DNA from: Niallia endozanthoxylica
GTDB lineage: Bacteria; Bacillota; Bacilli; Bacillales; Cytobacillaceae
Direction: 5' to 3'
NCBI RefSeq assembly: GCF_008710145.1
Contig: NZ_VYKL01000035.1
Coordinates: forward strand, 41,467 to 105,466
Length of the DNA: 64,000 nucleotides
Below are positions 52,371 to 60,155 of this stretch, piece after piece. The notes under the pieces are model-generated. The model was not told the DNA's origin, searched no databases, and saw only the letters and a list, made by a program, of their open reading frames with translations. The translations under genes were made by a program, and so were the position numbers. Position 1 is the first letter of the stretch, and each line of letters begins with the position of its first letter.

Positions 52371-52435
52371 CTTTTTATTCCACGATTGTGATCCATTAGG
52401 GGACAGTTAAAGCATAGGTAGAGCCCCTTCTATTT

Positions 52436-53152
52436 CTACAAATCTTCTACTACAATGTATTTCATTTTAACTGGTCCATGAACACCGACAACAAGGTTCA
52501 GCTCGATATCCGCTGAATTACTCGGACCGGTAATATAGTTAATACAGGAAGGAACTTGTTCACCCTGCTTAATCTTTTCACGTAATATTTTTGCCGCTTG
52601 GGTCATGCGCGGAACAATGGTGCTTTTTGGGACGATTACAATAGAGTTTGTTGGCAAAAAGCTGATGGTTCTCCCTCTATCCTTGCTGCTGTACAAAACA
52701 ACGGTACCTGATTCAGCCAATGTGATTTCACTAATCGTTATTCCAACATTCGCTCTTTCAGCTTTCACAATATTTTCTTTCCCTAACGCAGAATTCCATT
52801 CAAATACATCAACATTGTCACTCGGTAAATCTTCCTTTAATAGTTTTCCAAGTCCAAATTGCTCAAAGCGCTTATCCTTCCACGTCACAATGGGTCCGCC
52901 GCCAACTGCTTCAATTGAACCCTTTAGTATTTCCGGTAATGTTTCTTTCGTCGTAACAACTAGTTTCGTATGAACTTTTGTGCATTGAAGTTTTAACACG
53001 TCTAACAATTCATCTTTAGTAGCACCCTTTAATACCTCTTCTTGCGGATTGTAAGCCCAATTTGGCTTTTTTACATAGGTTTTTCTTTCTCGGCCAAGAC
53101 GATTAGCAATATCTTCTAGAAAAGCCTCACGATTTTTAATAGTTCCTTGCAT
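52436..53152 (-). CDS. lutC: LutC, L-lactate utilisation protein
   Basis: A LUD-domain protein (238 aa), the third component of the LutABC iron-sulfur complex that oxidises L-lactate to pyruvate. It starts MQGTIKNREAFLEDIANRLGR and contains NVGITISEITLAESGTVVL and a C-terminal ITGPSNSADIELNLVVGVHGP, both typical of the LUD fold. Its ATG overlaps the lutB stop (TAATG). Length is normal. It is the last gene of the operon. Confidence 0.96.
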   Translation of the reverse strand: MQGTIKNREAFLEDIANRLGRERKTYVKKPNWAYNPQEEVLKGATKDELLDVLKLQCTKVHTKLVVTTKETLPEILKGSIEAVGGGPIVTWKDKRFEQFGLGKLLKEDLPSDNVDVFEWNSALGKENIVKAERANVGITISEITLAESGTVVLYSSKDRGRTISFLPTNSIVIVPKSTIVPRMTQAAKILREKIKQGEQVPSCINYITGPSNSADIELNLVVGVHGPVKMKYIVVEDL

Positions 53153-54579
53153 TATTCATTTCCTCCTTTTGGCCGATTTTTAAACCAATCCCGGAAGCGC
53201 TCTTTATTAGGCGCTGGGAGATCGCGAATATCTGTCCATTCTTTTAAAAGACCGACACCTCTCGTAATATGGTCATCCGTAGACAGTGGTTTCGAAAGCA
53301 CTGGTGCCATTTTTGAAGCCATATTATATAGAGTGGGTGAAGATGTTCCCATTCCAATCGTCTTCATAAGAACTTTTTCGGAAAAAGGCGCCTTCCCTTC
53401 CTTTTCAACAATCACTTGTCTGTGCTTCAAGATTAGCTCATGAAGCGGGATCTTTACCGGACATGCGTCCGTACAAGCCGAACATAAGGTGGAGGCATAT
53501 GGTAATTCTTTATAATCATCATAGCCGCCAAGAAGCGGTGTTAAGACAACTCCAATGGGTCCAGGATAAATAGAACCATAAGAATGACCGCCGACATGTC
53601 TATATACTGGGCAAACATTTATACATGCTGCACAACGAATGCATTGAAGAGCCGATTGAAATTCCGTTCCAAGAATGTTTGAACGACCATTGTCAACGAT
53701 CACTAGATGAAACTCTTCAGGACCATCCACATCGCCTTCCTCACGTGGACCTGTTAATGTTGTAATATAACTTGTTAATTTTTGGCCGACGGCACTGCGT
53801 GTAAGCATGCCGACCAATACTTCCATTTCTTCAAAGGTTGGAACAATACGCTCCATCCCCATGACAACGACTTGTGTTTTTGGCAGGGCCGCAACAAGGT
53901 CCGCATTGCCTTCATTTGTCACAAGTGTAATAGACCCTGTTTCTGCCACCGCAAAGTTACAGCCTGTTATCCCAAGATCTGCGGTCAAATAGTCTTGGCG
54001 TAAGGTTTGACGGGCAAATAAAGCAAGTTCTTCAGGTTTTTCTGTCTTTTTATAGTCTAGTTTTTCTGCAAATACATCCCTTATTTGCTCTTTATTTTTA
54101 TGTAATGCAGGAACAACGATATGGGACGGAGGATCATGGTCGTCAACCTGTAAAATATACTCCCCCAGGTCCGTTTCAATCACTTCACAACCAATAGCTT
54201 CTAGTTTTTCATTGAGACTGATTTCCTCTGTCACCATGGATTTGGCTTTGACAATTTTTTTTGCCTGATTCTTTTTGGCAATGTTCGTAATATATCCTCC
54301 AGCCTCTTCAGCTGTTTTAGCAAAAAAGACATGACCGCCTCTTTTCGCCACATTTTCACTTAACTCAAATAAATAGTAATCAAGATTTTCGAGTACATGT
54401 TTTCGAATTTCTTCCCCATGATTACGCCATTCTTCCCAGTTCCCTAACTCATCCGTTACCATTTGCTTTCTGCCTTGGATTGTCTCTTGGGCGCTGGCAA
54501 CCGCTCCTCTCATAAAGGAGTCTTGAATTTGATTTTTGACACGAACTTTAAATTTCTCTGAGCTCGTTTTCATTGACAT
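53152..54579 (-). CDS. lutB: LutB, iron-sulfur LUD protein of lactate utilisation
   Basis: A 475-aa protein with an N-terminal LUD domain (about 60-300) and two C-terminal 4Fe-4S motifs: CIRCAACINVCP near 310 and CSACTDACP near 365. Together with LutA and LutC it passes electrons from L-lactate oxidation to the respiratory chain. GGGGGGAG precedes the ATG. It follows lutA by 21 bp. Confidence 0.96.
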   Translation of the reverse strand: MSMKTSSEKFKVRVKNQIQDSFMRGAVASAQETIQGRKQMVTDELGNWEEWRNHGEEIRKHVLENLDYYLFELSENVAKRGGHVFFAKTAEEAGGYITNIAKKNQAKKIVKAKSMVTEEISLNEKLEAIGCEVIETDLGEYILQVDDHDPPSHIVVPALHKNKEQIRDVFAEKLDYKKTEKPEELALFARQTLRQDYLTADLGITGCNFAVAETGSITLVTNEGNADLVAALPKTQVVVMGMERIVPTFEEMEVLVGMLTRSAVGQKLTSYITTLTGPREEGDVDGPEEFHLVIVDNGRSNILGTEFQSALQCIRCAACINVCPVYRHVGGHSYGSIYPGPIGVVLTPLLGGYDDYKELPYASTLCSACTDACPVKIPLHELILKHRQVIVEKEGKAPFSEKVLMKTIGMGTSSPTLYNMASKMAPVLSKPLSTDDHITRGVGLLKEWTDIRDLPAPNKERFRDWFKNRPKGGNE

Positions 54580-54600
54580 ATGTTTCTCCCCCCTCTTAAC

Positions 54601-55320
54601 CTATACGCGACTATTTAACACTTCAGCGATATGAAGCACTTTGATTGGCTTTCCTTCTCTTGTAATCCGCCCTCCAATATTCATTAAGCAAGACGCATCG
54701 GCACCAATTAAATAGTCAGCACCCGTTTCTTCCACATGCTGAACTTTTTCATTCACCATTTGCTCAGATATTTGCCCCATTTTAACGGAGAACGTTCCGC
54801 CAAAACCACAGCAATTTTCTTTCCCTGGAAGCTCTATATATTCTAATCCCTTTACATAGCTTAATAATGTTAGTGGTGCCTTCTTAACTCCTAGTAATCT
54901 TGTCATATGGCATGATGTATGATAGGTAACCTTGCCAGGGAATGTCGCCCCAACATCTTTAATTTTTAAGACATCAACAATGAATTCCGTTAATTCATAT
55001 GTTTTAGCTGCCAACTCTTTCGCCTTTGGCCCGTAGATCGGATCGTCTTTAAAGATATGTTGATATTCACGGAACATGTAAGCACAAGATCCAGATGGAC
55101 TGACTACATATTCAGCATGCTGGAAGGTATCAATCATTTTTTTCATCGTTGGCTTCGTGTCCTCTACATACCCGCTGTTGTAGGTTGGCTGGCCACAGCA
55201 TACTTGCGATTCGGGAAAATCAATTTCACAGCCAAGCTTTTCTAACAGTTCGACTGTTGCCTTCCCTACGTTCCCTTTAAACATATCAACAAGACATGTG
55301 GCAAATAAAGTTACTTTCAT
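54601..55320 (-). CDS. lutA: LutA, CCG-domain subunit of lactate oxidation
   Basis: A 239-aa protein with two CCG cysteine-rich domains, as in glycolate oxidase and heterodisulfide reductase subunits: QVCCGQPTYNSGY and SCAYMF in the first half, HTSCHMTRLLG and ENCCGFGGTFSVK in the second. ATG 55320 (MKVTLFATC) is chosen over 55329 because GGAGAGGG lies 9 bp upstream and homologues start there. It heads lutABC and is preceded by LutR-type operators. Confidence 0.96.
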   Translation of the reverse strand: MKVTLFATCLVDMFKGNVGKATVELLEKLGCEIDFPESQVCCGQPTYNSGYVEDTKPTMKKMIDTFQHAEYVVSPSGSCAYMFREYQHIFKDDPIYGPKAKELAAKTYELTEFIVDVLKIKDVGATFPGKVTYHTSCHMTRLLGVKKAPLTLLSYVKGLEYIELPGKENCCGFGGTFSVKMGQISEQMVNEKVQHVEETGADYLIGADASCLMNIGGRITREGKPIKVLHIAEVLNSRV

Positions 55321-55413
55321 TTCGTCCATCCCTCTCCGAATAAAAATGAATCATGCAATTATTTTATTTATCTAAATAGAGTAAAAATTAATAAACTTAC
55401 TTTACTACTAATC

Positions 55414-55452
55414 TATCAACTGGTCAACAGGTCATCTGATGACCAGTTGATA
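55414..55452. promoter_or_regulatory. LutR-type operator upstream of lutABC
   Basis: An outer perfect 13-bp inverted repeat (TATCAACTGGTCA / TGACCAGTTGATA) encloses the palindrome GGTCATCTGATGACC (55430-55444). The inner GTCATC-N-GATGAC recurs upstream of the lactate permease at 56450-56462. FadR-type GntR repressors bind such TGGTC/GACCA dyads. Confidence 0.8.
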
Positions 55453-55498
55453 AAAAATACAATTAACACTTTTATAATACTATAAACATTTGATATTT

Positions 55499-55512
55499 CG
55501 AAAGTGTTTTCA
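55499..55512. promoter_or_regulatory. Possible cre (CcpA) site near lutABC
   Basis: CGAAAGTGTTTTCA matches 12 of 14 positions of the cre consensus TGWAARCGYTWWCW. It lies between the lutR terminator and the lutA operator, about 180 bp before lutA. Confidence 0.35.
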
Positions 55513-55529
55513 AAATTTTTTAAAAATAA

Positions 55530-55555
55530 AAGGAGCTTTTTAAAAAAAGCTCCTT
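55530..55555 (-). terminator. lutR terminator
   Basis: Stem AAGGAGC / GCTCCTT with A/T extension. It overlaps the lutR stop codon and is followed on the minus strand by TTATTTTT. Confidence 0.8.
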
Positions 55556-56273
55556 AATCCTTGTCTTCAAAATACTCTTGTAATATTTTTTCTACATTGT
55601 TCAAATGGGTAAGCATTGCTTTTCTAGCCTTTTCACCATCCTGTTTCACAACGGCTTGATAGATTTCAACATGCTCTTCATATAGCTTCTCGGTTGTCGT
55701 CCATTTAGAAAATAACAATAATCGCCGTGTTTCTCTCATCGTTTCCTGCATTAGATCAGAAACATGAAGCAATAAATTGGAGACGAGTGGATTTTGTGTA
55801 GCACCTGCCAGGGCTAAATGAAATTCCATATCCGATTTCTCCCCTAATTCTTCATTCCCATTGGAAACCTTCATTTCCTCTAATGCCGCTTTCATCTGTT
55901 CTAAGCTCTCCGCACTCCGTTTACTTGCAGCTACAGAGGCTGCCCCTACTTCAATAATCTTTCTTACCTCGAGAAGATTTTTCACATCTTCTTTATTCAT
56001 CAACATCGCCGTTGAAAGTGGAAACGTTATATTTTCTGCCTCAAATTGCCTAACATATGTACCTTCACCCTGTTTCATTTCGATTAAGCCCATTGCTTTT
56101 AGAGCAGACAATGCCTCCCGAATGGCCGATCGGCCGACTTGGAAATTTTCCGCTAATTGCTCTACCGAATTTAGTTTATCTCCTGGTTTAAGTTGACCAT
56201 TGCGAATCGCTTCATGAAGGGCTTCTGCCACTTCTTCGTATATTTTTTTGGGCTTAATTTGTTTATATTTCAT
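55554..56273 (-). CDS. lutR: LutR-like FadR-family GntR repressor
   Basis: A 239-aa regulator: winged HTH at about 10-75 (LKPGDKLNSVEQLAENFQVGRSAIREALSALKAMGLIEM) and a C-terminal FCD helical ligand domain with metal-ligand-type residues D..H (SDMEFHLALAGATQN) and later HLNNVE. AGGAGG precedes ATG 56273. It lies between lutA and the divergent lactate permease gene, both of which carry the same operator. L-lactate is the expected inducer, as for B. subtilis LutR. Confidence 0.88.
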   Translation of the reverse strand: MKYKQIKPKKIYEEVAEALHEAIRNGQLKPGDKLNSVEQLAENFQVGRSAIREALSALKAMGLIEMKQGEGTYVRQFEAENITFPLSTAMLMNKEDVKNLLEVRKIIEVGAASVAASKRSAESLEQMKAALEEMKVSNGNEELGEKSDMEFHLALAGATQNPLVSNLLLHVSDLMQETMRETRRLLLFSKWTTTEKLYEEHVEIYQAVVKQDGEKARKAMLTHLNNVEKILQEYFEDKD

Positions 56274-56399
56274 TATTTCCTCCTCACATCCTTAGGTTAC
56301 TATTCCTATTACTAAAATTATAATGGTTTATTAGTCCTTTACACAAATAAACTTAAATCACTTTTCTGAAATAAAATTCAGAAACTTTTCATAAATCTA

Positions 56400-56428
56400 T
56401 TGTTTTTTTCAAAATTGCCAATTATAAT
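56400..56428 (+). promoter_or_regulatory. Promoter of the lactate permease gene
   Basis: TTGTTT (56400-56405), a 17-bp spacer and TATAAT (56423-56428). The start point would be about 56435, just upstream of the operator at 56450. Confidence 0.65.
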
Positions 56429-56449
56429 TCAGACTATCGAAGTCATCCA

Positions 56450-56462
56450 GTCATCAGATGAC
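56450..56462. promoter_or_regulatory. LutR-type operator upstream of lutP
   Basis: The palindrome GTCATCAGATGAC is the same dyad as at 55431-55443, placed 20 bp downstream of the lutP -10 box, where a bound repressor would block initiation or early elongation. Confidence 0.8.
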
Positions 56463-56495
56463 CTTATCATAACACCTATGTTGAAAACATAAAAA

Positions 56496-56509
56496 TGTAA
56501 ACGATATCT
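56496..56509 (+). promoter_or_regulatory. cre site upstream of lutP
   Basis: TGTAAACGATATCT matches the CcpA cre consensus TGWAARCGYTWWCW at 13 of 14 positions. It lies about 60 bp downstream of the likely start site, fitting a CcpA roadblock. hprK in this window supplies the upstream signal. Confidence 0.6.
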
Positions 56510-56600
56510 AGTTAAAAGGAAGGGGGATTAAGTCCTACTTACATTAGAGGAATACAGAAAGAAGAGCAATAGTTTCATTGATTAATTGGAGGGTATATCT

Positions 56601-58292
56601 ATGACATTTACTCAAAATTTTACGATAGTTGGAGATAGTTTAGCTCTAACAGCCATAGTGGCCGTTATCCCTATATTATATTTTTTCTGGGCACTTGCGA
56701 TTAAACGTATGAAAGGACATATAGCTGGATTAACCACACTGGCTCTGGCGATTCTCCTTGCTATAATCGCTTTCAAAATGCCTGCTGCCATGACTTTTAT
56801 GTCTGCCACTCAAGGGGCGGTTTACGGTATCATACCGATTGGCTGGATCATCGTAACATCCGTTTTCCTTTATAAGTTATCAGTCAAAAGCGGGCAGTTC
56901 GAAATTATTCGTAACTCTGTCCAATCGATTACAGAAGACCGCCGCTTACAGGCTTTACTCATTGCCTTTTCATTCGGGGCTTTCTTGGAAGGTGCCGCTG
57001 GATTTGGGGCTCCTGTTGCGATTTCAGCAGCGTTACTTGTAGGATTAGGCTTTAACCCGTTATACGCTGCCGGAATTTGTTTATTAGCCAACACCGCTCC
57101 TGTTGCCTTCGGGGCGATTGGGATTCCTATTACAGCGATGGCAGGTCCTGTAGGCATCGATGCCATGGAAATATCAAAAATGGTCGGACGCCAGCTTCCA
57201 TTTATTTCTGTTTTTATTCCGCTGTATTTAGTGATTATTATGGCAGGATTTAAACGATCATTGGAAGTGATGCCTGCCATCCTTGTATCAGGACTATCAT
57301 TTGCCATTGCCCAATATTTAAGCTCAAACTTTTTAGGCCCTGAATTACCGGATATTCTATCAGCTTTAATCTCATTATTTGCGTTAACCATTTTCTTAAA
57401 ATTCTGGAAACCAAAAACGATTTTCCGATTCAAAGGGGAAGCTGAAATCGCAGCAGCTTCAGCAGTAAAAAATGAAAGAATTGAAAACGTTCACTATACA
57501 GCTGGACAAGTATTTAAAGCATGGTCTCCCTTCTTAGTTTTAACAGCATTTATTTCTTTTTGGGGGATTCCAGCAATAAAATCCGCATTAACAGGACATT
57601 ATGAAGGAACAAATGTGATTCTAAAAGGCGTTAATTCGATTGGGCATCTGCTTACATATGCACCGGAAGTACCCTTCTTGCATAATAAAATTCTAAATGA
57701 TGCAGGTACAGCGATTGCCGCTGTATATAAGCTTGAATTATTAGGTGCAGCTGGGACTGCCATTTTAATCGCTTGTTTTATCACAAAATATATTACTGGT
57801 TTATCTTGGAGCGATTGGTCAAAGACATTTAGTGAAACACTAAATGAATTAAAATTGCCTATTTTAACCATTGGTTCGGTTGTGGCCTTTGCTTATGTCG
57901 CTAACGCTGCAGGTATGACACACGCTCTTGGGATGATTATCGCAAAAACAGGTTCATTATTCCCATTCTTCTCACCATTCCTTGGCTGGCTCGGTGTGTT
58001 TATTACAGGTTCAGATACATCTGCCAACCTGTTGTTTGGAAACCTGCAAAAGATATCGGCCATGCAGGTTGGAATGGATCCATTGCTTGCTGTCGCTGCC
58101 AACTCTTCAGGCGGTGTTACCGGAAAAATGATTTCACCACAATCCATTGCCGTTGCATGTGCAGCCGTTGGACTAGCTGGAAAAGAATCCGAGTTACTTC
58201 GCTTTACGTTAAAGCATAGCTTCTTCCTAGTCATTCTTGTTGGAATTTTAACCTTCCTGCAAAGTAATGTATTGTCGTGGATGATTCCATAA
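56601..58292 (+). CDS. lutP: L-lactate permease (LctP/LldP family)
   Basis: A 563-aa permease with 12-14 hydrophobic helices. Signature stretches are FGAFLEGAAGFGAPVAISAAL, GITxxPV-type GIPITAMAGPVG and ITGSDTSANLLFGNLQ with SSGGVTGKMISPQS, all typical of the lactate permease family. ATG 56601 has GGAGG 9 bp upstream; an earlier TTG lies inside the Shine-Dalgarno. The stop codon coincides with the edge of a partial R1 repeat. It probably imports lactate for LutABC. Confidence 0.93.
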   Translation: MTFTQNFTIVGDSLALTAIVAVIPILYFFWALAIKRMKGHIAGLTTLALAILLAIIAFKMPAAMTFMSATQGAVYGIIPIGWIIVTSVFLYKLSVKSGQFEIIRNSVQSITEDRRLQALLIAFSFGAFLEGAAGFGAPVAISAALLVGLGFNPLYAAGICLLANTAPVAFGAIGIPITAMAGPVGIDAMEISKMVGRQLPFISVFIPLYLVIIMAGFKRSLEVMPAILVSGLSFAIAQYLSSNFLGPELPDILSALISLFALTIFLKFWKPKTIFRFKGEAEIAAASAVKNERIENVHYTAGQVFKAWSPFLVLTAFISFWGIPAIKSALTGHYEGTNVILKGVNSIGHLLTYAPEVPFLHNKILNDAGTAIAAVYKLELLGAAGTAILIACFITKYITGLSWSDWSKTFSETLNELKLPILTIGSVVAFAYVANAAGMTHALGMIIAKTGSLFPFFSPFLGWLGVFITGSDTSANLLFGNLQKISAMQVGMDPLLAVAANSSGGVTGKMISPQSIAVACAAVGLAGKESELLRFTLKHSFFLVILVGILTFLQSNVLSWMIP

Positions 58293-58336
58293 AGTAAAAC
58301 TTCCATCAGTGGGGGGAATCTTCTTCCCACACTGAA
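58289..58336. repeat. R1 repeat, partial copy D (H1 end only)
   Basis: ATAAAGTAAAACTTCCATCAGTGGGG matches the H1 end of copy A (9670-9695), and a reduced hairpin CAGTGGGG / CCCACACTG follows. The H4 half is missing. The repeat edge overlaps the lutP stop codon (58290-58292). Confidence 0.8.
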
Positions 58337-58352
58337 AAAGTTCAGATTGTTT

Positions 58353-58402
58353 AAAATAAGCGTAGACCTCCTTAATTAATCAAGGAGGTCTACGCTTATT
58401 TT
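58353..58402. terminator. Terminator after lutP
   Basis: A near-perfect 20-bp stem (AAATAAGCGTAGACCTCCTT and its complement) with an 8-nt loop and T-rich flank; it can act in both directions between lutP and the convergent YerC-like gene. Confidence 0.9.
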
Positions 58403-58471
58403 CTTTCGTATTTCGTCCTAGACACCATTAATCCGCTAACCAAAATCAACATAGCCTTATGTATGAGCGGT

Positions 58472-58789
58472 CTATCCGGTCCCTTCAAACGATTCTAAAT
58501 CCCCTATGCGATTTAGAATGAGCTCATAACCTCCTCCTCCTGATTCAATTAATTTTTTAATTCTTTTAATTGAAGTCGATGAGGCGCCGGTCTCAATCTG
58601 AATATCCATATAGGTATCGCCATCTCTAATCATCCTTGCCACTTCAAGCCTTTGACTAAAGGATTTCAACTCATTGATTGTACATAAATCATCAAAAAAC
58701 TCCATACATTCTTGTTTTGTATTTAAGGAGAGAATCGCATGAAATAATTGTTTGACTATAGTTGATGATAATTCTTCTTTAATTTCCAT
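58472..58789 (-). CDS. YerC/YecD-family TrpR-like DNA-binding protein
   Basis: A 105-aa protein of the YerC/TrpR superfamily. FFDDLCTINELKSFSQRLEVARMIRDG and the helix-turn-helix YMDIQIETGASSTSIKRIKKL are closely similar to B. subtilis YerC, here in a different place (not beside pcrB-pcrA), so this may be a paralogue. ATG 58789 (MEIKEELS) follows GGGGGCAGGG; the longer frame has no support. A 20-bp inverted repeat lies 62-115 bp upstream. Its target may be the dehydrogenase operon next door. Confidence 0.75.
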   Translation of the reverse strand: MEIKEELSSTIVKQLFHAILSLNTKQECMEFFDDLCTINELKSFSQRLEVARMIRDGDTYMDIQIETGASSTSIKRIKKLIESGGGGYELILNRIGDLESFEGTG

Positions 58790-58850
58790 TCCCTGCCCCC
58801 GATAAATTTTGTTATAAAGAATAACCTGAGAATTATTTTCATTAGTTATC

Positions 58851-58904
58851 ACTATAATTATAGAAAAAATCTTAGTAAACATCAATTTTTTCTATAATTA
58901 TAGT
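58851..58904. promoter_or_regulatory. Large inverted repeat upstream of the YerC-like gene
   Basis: A perfect 20-bp inverted repeat (58851-58870 with 58885-58904, 14-bp spacer). Each arm contains the self-palindrome CTATAATTATAG, so two 12-bp palindromes are spaced exactly 40 bp centre to centre. It is a candidate operator; the spacer is too AT-rich to form a convincing terminator. Confidence 0.55.
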
Positions 58905-58909
58905 AGAAA

Positions 58910-58934
58910 GGGCTCCCGCAGACTTGGGCAGCCC
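58910..58934 (-). terminator. Terminator after the dehydrogenase gene
   Basis: GGGCT-CCC / GGG-AGCCC stem followed on the minus strand by TTTCT, 31 bp past the stop codon. Confidence 0.65.
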
Positions 58935-58964
58935 CTCTAGATTTCTATTTATCTATGACAATGA

Positions 58965-60119
58965 TTAACGACGAATTTCCCACTTTGGACGTTTCGTTGG
59001 AGAGAAGAAGCTATTTCTTACCTTTGTGATATTCAATCTTTTTTCACACATAAGATTAGCTGCTTCAAGTGTTGTCATATTTTCTTTTTCCGATTGTTCA
59101 AGTACCTCTAAAATCGAACGATAAATATTCTTTGTTTTGCTCAATATCCGCTCCTTATTTGGTCCATATAATTCATCCGCTACTTGGATCACACCGCCGC
59201 TATTTACAATATAATCAGGTGCATAAAGAATTCCTTTATCTTTTAACACCTTTGCATGGCTTTCATGAAGAAGCTGGTTATTGGCCGCACCTACAATGCC
59301 TTGTACCTTTAGTTGCTCAATTGTTTGGTCGTTGATAATTCCACCAATCGCACATGGAACGAAGATATCCGCATCGACTCCATAAATTTCACTGCCATTC
59401 ACAGCCTTTACGTTTCCACCCATTTGTTTTGCTTTTTCTACTAACAGGTTGATGACTTCTTCGGAAATATCTGTTACATATAAATCTGCCCCCTGCTCTA
59501 GTAAATGTTCAGCTGTTTTATAACCAACCTTTCCTAGTCCCTGAATGGCAAATTTCTTTCCATTTAAATTCTCATGTCCCCATAATGTCTTTGCAACAGC
59601 TTGAATGCTGTATAATACACCAAGTGCTGTCGGAATGGACGTTTCACCGCCGCCGCCGTATTCTTCAGGCAAACCAGCAATGCAGTTCGTTTCCTTATGG
59701 GCATGAACGAAATCGTCTAAAACCGTTCCCATATCCGTACCTGTGTAAAATCTTCCTTTTAAGGAATCAATAAATTGTCCATAGGCACGGAATAATTCCG
59801 GCGTTTTGTCCTTCAGCGGGTCGCCGATAATTACACCTTTTCCGCCGCCAAAGTCGTTACCAGCGGCAGCATTTTTGTATGTCATCCCTTTTGATAAGCG
59901 CAGCGCATCTTCCAAAGCTTCTTCAAACGTGTCATATGGTCTCATTCTTGTTCCGCCCAATGCAGGTCCAAGTGTCGTATTATGAATCGCAATGATGGCT
60001 TTTAGGCCTGTTACTGGATCATTGCAGAAGACGACTTGCTCATGCTCTTGAATTTTTGTAAATAAGTCGAATGATTGAATAGATTGTACTGTTTTTTCAT
60101 TTGATAAGGTTACTGCCAT
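58965..60119 (-). CDS. pdh: Probable phenylalanine dehydrogenase (Glu/Leu/Phe/Val dehydrogenase family)
   Basis: An NAD-dependent amino-acid dehydrogenase (384 aa) that reversibly deaminates its substrate to the 2-oxo acid. The catalytic domain has GGTRMRPY, RLSKGMTYKNAAAGNDFGGGKGV with the catalytic Lys residues, and TGTDMGT; the Rossmann domain has GLGKVGYKTAEHL. Length and C terminus (RNSFF..KPKWEIRR type ending), plus ELFRAYGQFIDSLKGRFYTG, resemble Bacillus/Lysinibacillus phenylalanine dehydrogenases (about 380 aa) more than leucine dehydrogenases (about 365 aa). Leucine/valine specificity is the alternative. It follows an NhaC-type transporter by 36 bp. Confidence 0.75.
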   Translation of the reverse strand: MAVTLSNEKTVQSIQSFDLFTKIQEHEQVVFCNDPVTGLKAIIAIHNTTLGPALGGTRMRPYDTFEEALEDALRLSKGMTYKNAAAGNDFGGGKGVIIGDPLKDKTPELFRAYGQFIDSLKGRFYTGTDMGTVLDDFVHAHKETNCIAGLPEEYGGGGETSIPTALGVLYSIQAVAKTLWGHENLNGKKFAIQGLGKVGYKTAEHLLEQGADLYVTDISEEVINLLVEKAKQMGGNVKAVNGSEIYGVDADIFVPCAIGGIINDQTIEQLKVQGIVGAANNQLLHESHAKVLKDKGILYAPDYIVNSGGVIQVADELYGPNKERILSKTKNIYRSILEVLEQSEKENMTTLEAANLMCEKRLNITKVRNSFFSPTKRPKWEIRR

Positions 60120-60155
60120 TTTAAATTCCTCCTAATAAGTTCGTATGTGTATGTG

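Noticed and set aside
56870..57433. A 187-aa ORF antisense to the lactate permease gene
   Set aside because: No ribosome binding site, and it lies wholly inside a convincing membrane-protein gene on the other strand. Long antisense frames are common opposite hydrophobic genes.
57893..58330. A 145-aa ORF antisense to the end of lutP
   Set aside because: Same reasoning; it also begins within the partial R1 repeat.
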